Below, one piece after another: positions 24,522 through 31,262 of a stretch of DNA of 64,000 bases. This stretch comes from a virus. The notes below the pieces were generated by a model that ran no database searches, was not told the DNA's origin, and saw only the letters and a program-made list of their open reading frames with translations. Every line of letters begins with the position of its first letter. Position 1 is the first letter of the stretch. A program made the translations under genes and the position numbers. Location: IMG/VR virus record IMGVR_UViG_3300046471_000128, positions 43,510 through 107,509 of that record. One strand, written 5' to 3'.

Positions 24522-25295
24522 TTAAGTCCAGTTTCGTTCCAGTGCCAACGCTTCTCCTTGCTTCGTCAAACCGAGTGTATCCACCGCATAACCCGGCAAT
24601 ACCGTAACGTAGCTAGCCAGCTTGTCGACAGAGTGAGCAAATCGCAGCTTCGACACCTTCAAGTCGCGCATAAGATCGACCGAAGCGATCGCTCCATAAT
24701 GGGCAAGCAGCCTGATCATTTTCTCCTCGACCGGTGAAAATGCATGCTCGGCAGGAGCTGCTGGCGTTGCGCGAGCGGCCGGCTCGGCGAAGTCAGTTTG
24801 CGCGGGAGCGGGCTGAACCTTATCGAACGCCTTCGCAACGCCGCCCTCCAGTCCCGTCCACCCTCGCTCGAAGCGTTCTCGCAACGCCGACTCCTTTTCT
24901 GGGGCTTCGTTGGCAGTGTTGATCGCTATGACCAGGGCGAGAAAGTCCTCTTTCTCGAACACCGTAGCTTGGAACTGTGCAAGCGGGGAGGGCAATCTGC
25001 TCTTGTCGACGCGAAGGCACAGTGGATGGATCGCCGCGTTAGCCATTGACTTTGAGAGCGCGCCCGCTTCGAAATGAAGCCACGGTTCCTGCATGTTGTC
25101 CTGCGTGACGCATATGATGCCGACGTTCGTGCTGTCGAGTTCCTGCGCGAGTTGCAGCCCCCACCGCCGCCCCTTCTGAAGATCGGCATCAGACACCCAA
25201 ACGTCGGCCGTGCGAAGCGTCATTTCGAGAAAGTGCTTCAGCTCCACAGCGATCGTTTTCGCCGGCTCTTTGGACCAGCTTACGAATATCTTCAT
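24522..25295 (-). CDS. TIR-domain protein with C-terminal winged helix
   Basis: The protein has 257 residues from ATG 25295 (an in-frame ATG nine bases upstream is possible). The TIR core begins MKIFVSWSKEP, with DVWVSDADLQKGRRWGLQLAQEL, VGIICVTQDN, and WLHFEAGALSKS, where the Glu (residue 76) is in the place of the catalytic Glu of NAD-cleaving TIRs. A Pro/Ala linker leads to SPVEEKMIRLLAHYGAIASVDLM and RFAHSVDKLASYVTVLPGYAVDTLGLTKQG, a winged-helix-like end. A phage gene with a TIR domain is unusual; it may block superinfecting phages or host defence. Confidence 0.8.
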   Translation of the reverse strand: MKIFVSWSKEPAKTIAVELKHFLEMTLRTADVWVSDADLQKGRRWGLQLAQELDSTNVGIICVTQDNMQEPWLHFEAGALSKSMANAAIHPLCLRVDKSRLPSPLAQFQATVFEKEDFLALVIAINTANEAPEKESALRERFERGWTGLEGGVAKAFDKVQPAPAQTDFAEPAARATPAAPAEHAFSPVEEKMIRLLAHYGAIASVDLMRDLKVSKLRFAHSVDKLASYVTVLPGYAVDTLGLTKQGEALALERNWT

Positions 25296-25386
25296 GGACC
25301 CCATCCGAACGATTAATGCGGCAATATTCGGATTATACCGGCCACTGACCGCCGTTCTTATGTGGTGTCATTCGGCGGCTTCGGAT

Positions 25387-25408
25387 AAAGTAAGCTATAG
25401 CTTACTTT
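25387..25408. promoter_or_regulatory. Perfect 22-bp palindrome before a small membrane gene
   Basis: The half-site AAAGTAAGCTA is repeated exactly as its reverse complement with no spacer. It is followed by AAAGGAG (ribosome binding site) and the ATG at 25421. The GTAAGC/GCTTAC halves are related to the recurrent dyad, with TATAG at the centre. It is probably an operator controlling this gene, and perhaps the divergent TIR gene starting at 25295. Confidence 0.7.
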
Positions 25409-25420
25409 AAAGGAGAAGCC

Positions 25421-25651
25421 ATGTTCCCCTCGCGCGTTCCGGTGCTGTATCTGTTTCACATCGCCTGCGTCATCGGCATCATCGCGCTCGTGGTCATCTG
25501 GACCAGCAACCCTCTGGCCCTGCTCGCGCTGAACTTCCTGCCCGACGTGCCGCTCATGCAAGACCCCGAGCAGGTCGCCCGTATTGGAGCCATCGAGCGT
25601 GAGCTCGAGGATGCCGACGGCGGCTCTGGGAATCCGATTGGGTTCATGTAG
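25421..25651 (+). CDS. Small single-span membrane protein
   Basis: The protein has 76 residues with a strong ribosome binding site (AAAGGAG, 6 bp spacing). One hydrophobic segment (LYLFHIACVIGIIALVVIW, residues ~9-27) is followed by a short acidic tail (EQVARIGAIERELEDADG). It has its own palindromic operator upstream and its own terminator downstream, so it is a stand-alone transcription unit beside the TIR gene. A role in membrane-based exclusion is possible but there is no direct evidence. Confidence 0.75.
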   Translation: MFPSRVPVLYLFHIACVIGIIALVVIWTSNPLALLALNFLPDVPLMQDPEQVARIGAIERELEDADGGSGNPIGFM

Positions 25652-25671
25652 CCCAAGCCCCACCCTTCCCG

Positions 25672-25700
25672 AACGGCGCGCAATGCGCCGTTTTTCGTTT
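25672..25700 (+). terminator. Rho-independent terminator
   Basis: Perfect 8-bp stem AACGGCGC/GCGCCGTT with loop GCAAT and a following TTTTTCGTTT on the plus strand, just after the small membrane gene. Confidence 0.88.
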
Positions 25701-25757
25701 GGATCTGCCGCGTTGCCTATAATTATAAATATGACATAACCATAGGGTCGCATAACA

Positions 25758-26042
25758 ATGACCGATCGCCTTCGCACCGCCATCGCCCTCACCGACACCT
25801 CGCGGGAGCGCCTCGCACGGATGGCCGAGGTCGCCGGGCTCTCCCAGAACGCCACTCTCGAGTCGATTATCCTCGGCATCACCGACGACGAACTGCGCAC
25901 GATTGCCGCCCGGGGCAACGTCGTGGTGAAGGCAGAGAAACGGGAGCGTCTCGCCCAGAAGCGGGCCATTCGCGAGAAGCTCGCCGCGCTCACGCCGGCC
26001 GAGCAGGAGCGTCTTTTCAAACTAGCCAAGGACGAAAAATGA
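25758..26042 (+). CDS. Hypothetical helical protein, possibly DNA-binding
   Basis: The protein has 94 residues. It is preceded by AT-rich DNA with TATAATTATAAATATGACAT, which may contain its promoter. The N-terminus (RLRTAIALTDTSRERLARMAEVAGLSQNATLESIILG) has the strand-helix-helix look of ribbon-helix-helix regulators, and the rest is a basic helix. The stop overlaps the next ATG (ATGA). Function unknown; the RHH suggestion is weak. Confidence 0.68.
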   Translation: MTDRLRTAIALTDTSRERLARMAEVAGLSQNATLESIILGITDDELRTIAARGNVVVKAEKRERLAQKRAIREKLAALTPAEQERLFKLAKDEK

Positions 26043-26542
26043 GCCTTTATTCCGAGGTGATGGACTACGCGAAGGCCAACCTGCCCGAGATCGCGGGTGA
26101 CATCGACGTCACCAGTTACATCGTCGCGGTGGCCGAGCTGATGCGCCGGATCAACTACTGCCCGAACGCCGCGGACCTGGGCGACACGCACAAGTCTTGG
26201 GCCTGGCAGTTGAAGGAGCCGATCAAAGACCCGAAGGCGGCGCGGCGCACGTATCGGCGGTTCGCCGAGGCGATGAACGCGGACATGGTGAAAGCGCTCA
26301 AGCACACGCTGGAGCTGCGCGCGGCGAAGAACGCGGGCCTGCCGCCGCCGGCACCGCCTGTCCGGTTGGGTGAGGATGGCGACACCGCGCTGCCAGTGCT
26401 AAGCCCGGCAGGGGCGCTCGAACACACGGTGGATGACGGGCCGGTGATGGTGGTCGCGCCCGTCGATGAGGCGATTGAGGCGATCGTGGGCAGGTTGCTC
26501 GACGAGCAGCCGCTCGACAATGAGGCGTGGGCCGCGTGGTGA
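26039..26542 (+). CDS. Hypothetical protein
   Basis: The protein has 167 residues and is coupled to the preceding gene by ATGA. The N-terminal 100 residues are helical and charged (VMDYAKANLPEIAG, then KDPKAARRTYRRFAEAMNADMVKALKHTLELR); the C-terminal part is Pro/Ala/Val-rich and acidic. No family was recognised. Co-transcription with the RHH-like gene suggests a shared task. Confidence 0.68.
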   Translation: MSLYSEVMDYAKANLPEIAGDIDVTSYIVAVAELMRRINYCPNAADLGDTHKSWAWQLKEPIKDPKAARRTYRRFAEAMNADMVKALKHTLELRAAKNAGLPPPAPPVRLGEDGDTALPVLSPAGALEHTVDDGPVMVVAPVDEAIEAIVGRLLDEQPLDNEAWAAW

Positions 26543-26578
26543 GATAGAATCGCGCACCAATCATCGGGGGAATCAAAA

Positions 26579-26893
26579 ATGAAGAAATGGGGAATGATGC
26601 TGTTGCTGGCGGTCGCAGGTAGCGCGCATGCGTATTCAGAAGGGTCGGCGGAGGAGCTCACGAAGCGCGTTCGCGTGTGCAAGGTCTACGCCGACCTCGG
26701 CGATCTGTATTACCGGATGGCGCTGCAGGGGAAGAAGCCGACCGCGCAGAAGGACGACTGGGCCGAGCCGATGCGCCAGCACATCGAGGATGAGATTTTC
26801 GGGAACGTTGCCTCGTATGACCGGCAGTCGGCAGCAGAGATGGCAGGCACTTACTGCCTTGACAACATCGTGCGCCTGTCGCACGGCGCTTGA
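26579..26893 (+). CDS. Exported protein with signal peptide
   Basis: The protein has 104 residues. MKKWGMMLLLAVAGSAHAYS is a classic Sec signal peptide with an AHA cleavage site. The mature part is helical with two Cys (VRVCKVYADLGDLYYRMAL and GTYCLDNIVRL) that could form a disulfide in the periplasm. The start is preceded by GGGGAATCAAAA. It is one of several exported proteins in this phage; the function is not known. Confidence 0.78.
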   Translation: MKKWGMMLLLAVAGSAHAYSEGSAEELTKRVRVCKVYADLGDLYYRMALQGKKPTAQKDDWAEPMRQHIEDEIFGNVASYDRQSAAEMAGTYCLDNIVRLSHGA

Positions 26894-27262
26894 TCGACGG
26901 GCACGGACGGTAGCTGCGGGGCGCGCCAGCGCCCCTAGCGCCGTCTGCCTGGGCCCGCAGGGCCGCGAGGGTGCGATTCCCCATGTGGACACACTCAAAG
27001 CCCCACAGCCCCTTCCCCACGTCCCACCTTCCACTTTCCCGCTGCCCCACTCCCCGCTTTGCCACGGCCCTATAAGGATCTCGGATTCGCCGAGGCCCGG
27101 CTGTATAAGGATCGGGTCTGGATCGGAAAAAAATTTCCAACGAGGCCCCACCACTATTGCGCGCCGTTCTAAGACCACCGACGTGCCGCATGGTCGGTGA
27201 TCAGTGGGCGGGGCGGGGTCGGTGCGTCCGCCCATCGTTAGATGGGCGAACTATGACGATAG
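26894..27262. other. Gene-free stretch with hairpin and direct repeats
   Basis: No convincing gene. Features: a perfect hairpin GGGGCGC-gcca-GCGCCCC at 26918-26935 just after the exported-protein stop (a terminator without U-tract), a C/T-rich run near 27000-27060, and two copies of TATAAGGATC at 27071 and 27114. The first of these belongs to a 14-mer, CCCTATAAGGATCT, that is repeated on the minus strand at 48949-48962. Confidence 0.6.
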
Positions 27263-27451
27263 TTAGGTTAGCGTATCAATCGACAGACTGAACCGGTCGA
27301 TTGCATGCGCGTGCATATCGCTCTGTTCGTAAGCGCGCGAATCGTAGCGCGTGGGTTGAAACACTGCATCGAATGCATCGAAGGTTTCACTGTGCGCACG
27401 TTCCCCGTGCTGGGCAATGCGGGCAAAATGAGCGCTCTGCAAGGTTTTCAT
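27263..27451 (-). CDS. Possible small protein
   Basis: A 62-residue reading frame (begins MKTLQSAHFARIAQHGERAH) in otherwise gene-poor DNA. It lacks a clear ribosome binding site and resembles no family. It is listed because the codon pattern is not obviously a shadow of another gene and no gene overlaps it. Confidence 0.3.
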   Translation of the reverse strand: MKTLQSAHFARIAQHGERAHSETFDAFDAVFQPTRYDSRAYEQSDMHAHAIDRFSLSIDTLT

Positions 27452-27485
27452 GGTCTGGTAGGTCGTCAGGTAGCAGGTAGAGAAC

Positions 27486-27506
27486 GCGGGCGCTTTGTGC
27501 GCCCGC
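27486..27506 (-). terminator. GC hairpin
   Basis: Perfect 8-bp stem GCGGGCGC/GCGCCCGC with a 5-nt loop, placed ten bases after the stop of a small membrane-protein frame. There is no U-tract. It is one of many 'GGGCGC' hairpins following genes in this region. Confidence 0.5.
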
Positions 27507-27515
27507 TATGCGCGT

Positions 27516-27686
27516 TTAGCGCGACGCGTTCAAGTGAGCACGGGCACGCGCGCGACGCATGCGGGCACGCGTTGCCCGTGTGCGGTGCGGTGCGTTATTG
27601 ATGGGTTCGGGCAATGCGTGAAAAGCGAGCACGACAGCAAGCGCGACCAGCAAGACAGACAGCAAGGGTAAAAGGTATTGATTCAT
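27516..27686 (-). CDS. Possible small single-span membrane protein
   Basis: The frame has 56 residues from ATG 27686. MNQYLLPLLSVLLVALAVVL is a convincing transmembrane helix, followed by a strongly basic tail (RATRARMRRARARAH) that would face the cytoplasm. The ribosome binding site is weak. A GC hairpin follows the stop. It resembles the other short membrane proteins at 29.4 and 30.6 kb in size and layout, which supports it. Confidence 0.45.
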   Translation of the reverse strand: MNQYLLPLLSVLLVALAVVLAFHALPEPINNAPHRTRATRARMRRARARAHLNASR

Positions 27687-27714
27687 CGTTAGCATCAATC
27701 GAAGGGTTAGAAAC

Positions 27715-27735
27715 CCGGGCGCACCGTGCGCCCGG
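27715..27735 (-). terminator. Terminator-like hairpin after gene 27753-28424
   Basis: Perfect 8-bp stem CCGGGCGC/GCGCCCGG, loop of five, followed on the minus strand by GTTTCT. It lies just beyond a recurrent-dyad copy. Confidence 0.6.
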
Positions 27736-27738
27736 TAA

Positions 27739-27758
27739 AAGTCACAGGTTCCTTATTC
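27739..27758 (-). promoter_or_regulatory. Recurrent dyad copy
   Basis: The minus strand reads GAATAAGGAACCTGTGACTT. The TAA is the stop codon of the upstream gene, the same sharing seen at 20.6, 45.8, 62.7 and 63.2 kb. Confidence 0.45.
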
Positions 27759-28424
27759 TTTCTTCGCGCCCTTTACGAGTGAGAGGGTATCGCTAGAAGC
27801 TTGTTCTACCATCTTTGCAATTGCAGCGACAAAGGGAGATTTAGCATTCACTTCGAGCACTGCGCTTTTACCCTTAACCTTAACCATTTGACCCATATTG
27901 AGATACTTACAGAAACCATTCACACCGAACGAGCGTGAAACCTTGGTTTCTTCGCTAGTAACACCGACGCCCGGTATCACGCGACGCAGTTTCGAAACCA
28001 GCGACAGGTCTTTAACGATATCGCTAGTCGATTCGTCTCCCTTGCCCGTGTTAGCAAAGTAAAGCGCTTCGCGCGACACTGCGCCCGCATGCACTGCGCT
28101 AAGCAGGGAAAGCGCGGTAACACCGTCAAGCTTGCTGTAGTCTTTCGCATGCAGACAAGCGAAAAATTCTGATACGCGCTTGCAAGCTTTCACGCCCATG
28201 TTATCTGCAATGGTTGCAAGAAACGTTGTTTCGTCAATGCGCGCTTTTTTCAGCATGCCCGAAGCGAAAACACAAAGCGCGTCATCCCAATATGCGAGAG
28301 CGGTTTTGATATCGTCTTGCAAGTGAGCGCTGCCCGTCTTTGTGTTGTAACGATCGTTTGCGCGGTTGAATGCGATTGAAACATTTTCGAGCGTGAAAAT
28401 CGTTTCTTTAACTTGTGCGTTCAT
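27753..28424 (-). CDS. Hypothetical protein with atypical composition
   Basis: The protein has 223 residues from ATG 28424 with ribosome binding site AAAGGT. Codon use is visibly richer in A/T at third positions than in neighbours (for example runs of GAA, AAA, ACT, GTT), suggesting recent acquisition. It is a helical, Ala/Lys/Ser-rich cytoplasmic protein (IKTALAYWDDALCVFASGM; LDGVTALSLLSAVHAG). No domain was recognised. It is flanked by repeats and hairpins and forms its own unit. Confidence 0.8.
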   Translation of the reverse strand: MNAQVKETIFTLENVSIAFNRANDRYNTKTGSAHLQDDIKTALAYWDDALCVFASGMLKKARIDETTFLATIADNMGVKACKRVSEFFACLHAKDYSKLDGVTALSLLSAVHAGAVSREALYFANTGKGDESTSDIVKDLSLVSKLRRVIPGVGVTSEETKVSRSFGVNGFCKYLNMGQMVKVKGKSAVLEVNAKSPFVAAIAKMVEQASSDTLSLVKGAKKE

Positions 28425-28750
28425 TTTGATTACCTTTGATTGAGTGTTGGTCTGTTTGCCCGGTCTCGCTGAACCGGTAGAGAAATAGTAACCGCACACC
28501 TAGCCCGGTGCAATAAGTATGCGAAAAAAAACGTATGGCTTTTCTATTCGCGTTGTTTTTCAGAGGAGTGCTTGAAAGGTGTTTTTGACTGTGCTATTTG
28601 CGCGGGCGCACCTGCATGCATGCTCAATAGGGAGCGCGCATATCGAATGCTTAGATAGGGATACGATGTATCGTGGATCTGATTAATCGATCATAGGGAG
28701 TTCGAACTATGTGATTGTTCGTGGACCCGATTAACCGGTCGTTAGCGGAG

Positions 28751-28810
28751 CGACGCTTCGTGGCCCGACGCTTCGTGGCCCGATGCTTCGTGGAGCGATG
28801 ATTCGTGGAA
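28751..28810. repeat. Four tandem 15-bp repeats
   Basis: Units CGACGCTTCGTGGCC (28751 and 28766, identical), CGATGCTTCGTGGAG (28781) and CGATGATTCGTGGAA (28796) run head to tail with a partial unit (CCGATGACC) after. Degenerate relatives lie 30-90 bp to the left. Iteron-like spacing close to 1.5 helical turns suggests protein binding; an origin or regulator array is possible. Confidence 0.85.
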
Positions 28811-29025
28811 CCGATGACCACGGCGCCCAGCGGGCGCCGGTGCCCGAACCGCGCCATCCCTGCCCTGCCCGCAGCCGGTGCCGGTTTCTGCCAATCCGCC
28901 CTTACCTGGCCCGGGTTTTTCCAAAAATTGCCACGGATTTGAACGGAACCCGGGCGCCCGCCCCACAGCAAGCCACGGCACGCCATCCGAGCGCTTACGG
29001 GCACCCAGCCACGGCAGTGTAGAAC

Positions 29026-29058
29026 GAAAAAAGGGCTGGCACCCGAAGGTGGCAGCCC
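29026..29058 (-). terminator. Strong rho-independent terminator
   Basis: An 11-bp stem with one mismatch closes a UUCG-type tetraloop (ACC-ttcg-GGT on the minus strand) and is followed by TTTTTTCG. It lies downstream of minus-strand gene 29120-29287. Confidence 0.88.
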
Positions 29059-29119
29059 AAAAGTCTTACGTATCACAGTAGGACTCACTCAGGTAAATCG
29101 AGGCGAAGCATACAGCAGG

Positions 29120-29287
29120 TCAGTCCCAGCGTGCGCGCTCTTCAACAAACGGACGACGGCGGCGCGTGGTGAGCGTGCGGAGTTCCCGCTGCTCTTCGAA
29201 TTCTTGGAAAAGCTCCAGCTCCGTGAGCTCCGCATCGAGGTGGTCATCGGACAGCAACGATTCGACATGGATCTGACGGACTTGCAT
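29120..29287 (-). CDS. Small acidic/basic hypothetical protein
   Basis: The protein has 55 residues from ATG 29287, preceded by CAGGAGAGAACC (strong ribosome binding site). An acidic helix (DAELTELELFQEFEEQREL) is followed by an Arg-rich tail (TRRRRPFVEERARWD). It has its own terminator. No family was recognised; the charged helix could bind a protein partner. Confidence 0.68.
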   Translation of the reverse strand: MQVRQIHVESLLSDDHLDAELTELELFQEFEEQRELRTLTTRRRRPFVEERARWD

Positions 29288-29447
29288 GGTTCTCTCCTGG
29301 GTAGGTCGGTGCAGCGCTCGTTGCGCTGCGACAGAAGAGAGTTTGACGGGCAAGTCTTGGATCACGCGTGCTGCGCTGCAGGCTCTTTATAGCCCCGCCA
29401 CGGCCCCTGCAAGCAGCAGGTGCGCGTGAGCACACCCGCTGGCCCTG

Positions 29448-29612
29448 CTAGGGCGACCGATGGCGTCGACGCGCTTCGACACTGCGGCGGTGCTTTGCAC
29501 GGCTCAGACGACAGACGAATGAATCAAGGAACAACACGAGCAGGAAGATCAAGATAAACAGCGCACCGTGGATCGGAATCAGCCACAGCCCGCCTTCATA
29601 GAGCAGCTTCAT
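29448..29612 (-). CDS. Small single-span membrane protein
   Basis: The protein has 54 residues. ATG 29612 is preceded by CAGGGACC. The sequence MKLLYEGGLWLIPIHGALFI continues into LILLVLFLD-type hydrophobic residues (about residues 10-30), then a basic tail rich in Arg/His ending RRHRSP. The shape (short N-terminus, one span, basic C-terminus) matches the two other short membrane proteins in this region. Function unknown. Confidence 0.65.
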   Translation of the reverse strand: MKLLYEGGLWLIPIHGALFILIFLLVLFLDSFVCRLSRAKHRRSVEARRRHRSP

Positions 29613-29682
29613 GGCTGGTCCCTGTGAGTGGTCAAGTGATTATCGTATTGACGCACTCACGGACCCGGGCGCTAGGAAGTCA

Positions 29683-30072
29683 TCAGGCCAGGTGGATCAG
29701 GTGTCCAAGGGCCGGCATCAGCTTGGCGACGTGGTGCGAGAGGCTCATCACGGAGAACCCGTCATCGAAGCCGATCACCGCAAGGGCCAGCGCACCGAAG
29801 GCGGCGCCCCGCTCGATCAGCTTGCCGCCGCGGCCCGCCATCCACTGCAGCGCCGCGTTCGAGACGGTCGGCTGCTTGCGCTCCGGCGCATACAGATTAA
29901 CGTCTACCACCACCTCTTCAATGCGCGTCGCCGAGATCACCTCGATGCCATCGCGTTTATATGCCTGCACCATTGCCGCTACTACCCCTTCGATGGCCGC
30001 ATTGTCGGAGCTCGTCGACACCGTAAATAGCTCGCCTTCCTGGTCTACACACTCGAATGTGATCCTGCTCAT
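29683..30072 (-). CDS. Hypothetical protein
   Basis: The protein has 129 residues. It begins with a beta-rich part (MSRITFECVDQEGELFTVST) and contains IEVISATRIEEVVVDVNLYAPER, then a Gly/Ala-rich hydrophobic stretch (GAAFGALALAVIGFDDGF). No family was recognised. It stands at the head of a small minus-strand group with the membrane protein just downstream. Confidence 0.68.
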   Translation of the reverse strand: MSRITFECVDQEGELFTVSTSSDNAAIEGVVAAMVQAYKRDGIEVISATRIEEVVVDVNLYAPERKQPTVSNAALQWMAGRGGKLIERGAAFGALALAVIGFDDGFSVMSLSHHVAKLMPALGHLIHLA

Positions 30073-30383
30073 TTCCCTACGACTCCAGATTCTTATTGAT
30101 GAAGTGCCGATTGGATGCGGAGACGTTGGTGTCCCCTGCGCATGGGTCGAGATTGTCCATCAAACGTTTGCTGTCCAACAGATCAGGATTCAGCGTCATC
30201 TGCTAAGCAATCTTTTCCGATTCCTTATCTGGCAAGGGTTTTCACTGACATAAGTGTCAGATACATCGCTCCGCCATCGGTAAAAAATGTTAAAAAGGTA
30301 ACATTTTGTAGCCGGAGGGCAACACTTAGTCGGTAAAAAGACCGGGATACCCAATTTGGCAGTAGATATCCCTTGCGTCCGCG
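30073..30383. other. Gene-free stretch with two inverted repeats
   Basis: About 311 bp. It holds the perfect inverted repeat CTGACA-taag-TGTCAG (30246-30261) and a second, AAAATGTTA-aaaagg-TAACATTTT (30284-30307). Both are AT-rich for this genome and suggest operators for gene 29683-30072 or a terminator/promoter pair for the upstream genes. No gene seen. Confidence 0.6.
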
Positions 30384-30548
30384 TTAGAAGTGGTGTCGGC
30401 GTGCGCGTCGCTCTTCAGCCCGTTGCGTCTGACGCGCCATGCGATACGCTTCCCGCGGCTCAGCCCCTGCCGAGCGTGCACCCAGATAGACCGCCCGCTC
30501 GATGAACGTGCGCAGCGTCCCGGCAGCGTAGTGTGTGGTTGCTGGCAT
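30384..30548 (-). CDS. Small basic hypothetical protein
   Basis: The protein has 54 residues, one base after the stop of the upstream membrane-protein gene. MPATTHYAAGTLRTFIERAV is followed by an Arg/Ala-rich helix (EAYRMARQTQRAEERRARRH). It is strongly basic and may bind nucleic acid, or be the soluble partner of the membrane protein. No family was recognised. Confidence 0.58.
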   Translation of the reverse strand: MPATTHYAAGTLRTFIERAVYLGARSAGAEPREAYRMARQTQRAEERRARRHHF

Positions 30549-30549
30549 C

Positions 30550-30726
30550 TCAGTGACCCCGCATCAGGTTGGCGATACGCTTGGGCATCGCACAGCGCTT
30601 CAGACGGGCGGCGCGCTTCAGACCACCCGTGAAGAGGTCGATCAAGAACCAGAATGCGGCACCTATCACGACCGCGGCGAGAATCACGAGCAGCACGGCA
30701 AAGAACCACTGCAACTGTTCGAACAT
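30550..30726 (-). CDS. Small single-span membrane protein
   Basis: The protein has 58 residues. ATG 30726 follows GAGGTGTCCC, a good ribosome binding site. MFEQLQWFFAVLLVILAAVV continues hydrophobic to about residue 30, then a basic C-terminus (KRAARLKRCAMPKRIANLM). It follows the recurrent hairpin-leader element (30736-30765). It overlaps no other plausible gene. Confidence 0.7.
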   Translation of the reverse strand: MFEQLQWFFAVLLVILAAVVIGAAFWFLIDLFTGGLKRAARLKRCAMPKRIANLMRGH

Positions 30727-30735
30727 GGGACACCT

Positions 30736-30765
30736 CGTTGATGGGAGAGACTTCAGTCTCCCGAC
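30736..30765 (-). promoter_or_regulatory. Hairpin-leader element (variant)
   Basis: The inverted repeat GGGAGA-gacttcag-TCTCCC precedes the membrane-protein gene. The minus-strand TCGGGAGACTGAAGTC matches the CGGGAnAnTGA core of the leader element seen at 34.6, 36.0, 37.9, 39.6, 45.1 and 48.5 kb. Confidence 0.5.
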
Positions 30766-30885
30766 GAGGCTTCGGATGACACCCGGATACGTTTGCCCTC
30801 ACGTGGCCGTGTGATATCACCTGGCCGTGGTAACCCAGGCTGCTTTCGGTCCTCCGATACACTATCCGCACCGGGAGGGCCATCT

Positions 30886-31197
30886 ATGACGTTGCTCGAC
30901 TATCTGTCGATCGCCGCCACGCTTATAGGCTTTGCCATCTTTGTCACCCAACTTGTGCTGCTCGAACGCGAGCGCCGGATAACGCTTGCTCGATTGACCA
31001 AGTGGGCTTTGCTCCACGCATCGATTGTCGGCACCGGTCTGAGCGTCCTGATGCTCTCTAAATCATCTCCTTGGCTCATCGAAGATCCTGACGCCTCTTC
31101 TCCCGTGCGTCTAAACATGCTCTCCACGAAGGATTTCATCGCCTTTGCGGTCATCTATATCTTCGTCGCGTGGCGCTCGTTGAAGTCATTGGAGTAG
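30886..31197 (+). CDS. Multi-span membrane protein
   Basis: The protein has 103 residues from ATG 30886 (ribosome binding site GGGAGGG). Three hydrophobic segments are visible: LSIAATLIGFAIFVTQLVLL, ALLHASIVGTGLSVLML and FIAFAVIYIFVAW. The loop between the second and third is polar. It is plus-strand while its neighbours are minus-strand. Function unknown; a membrane-level effect on the host is possible. Confidence 0.68.
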   Translation: MTLLDYLSIAATLIGFAIFVTQLVLLERERRITLARLTKWALLHASIVGTGLSVLMLSKSSPWLIEDPDASSPVRLNMLSTKDFIAFAVIYIFVAWRSLKSLE

Positions 31198-31262
31198 GCA
31201 ATCCACGGCGTGCCACGGCAACGAGCACACAAAGAACAACGGGCACACGGCCCGTCATCGGA

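Larger units (their letters stand above)
28425..29119. other. Repeat-rich gene-free stretch
   Basis: About 695 bp without a credible gene. The left end is AT-rich (28500-28600) and should hold the promoter of gene 27753-28424. The middle has two imperfect ~50-bp-spaced units (TCGTGGATCTGATTAATCG at 28671 and TCGTGGACCCGATTAACCG at ~28719), then a 15-bp tandem array. The right end has the terminator of gene 29120-29287. A 145-codon minus-strand frame across the repeats has no gene-like features. Confidence 0.7.

Noticed and set aside
28651-29088. Minus-strand 145-codon frame across the 15-bp repeats
   Set aside because: Arg/His/Thr low-complexity translation of the repeats, no ribosome binding site, and it runs through a strong terminator.
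30326-30883. Minus-strand 185-codon frame
   Set aside because: It covers two better small genes (30384-30548 and 30550-30726) in another frame, both with start signals.
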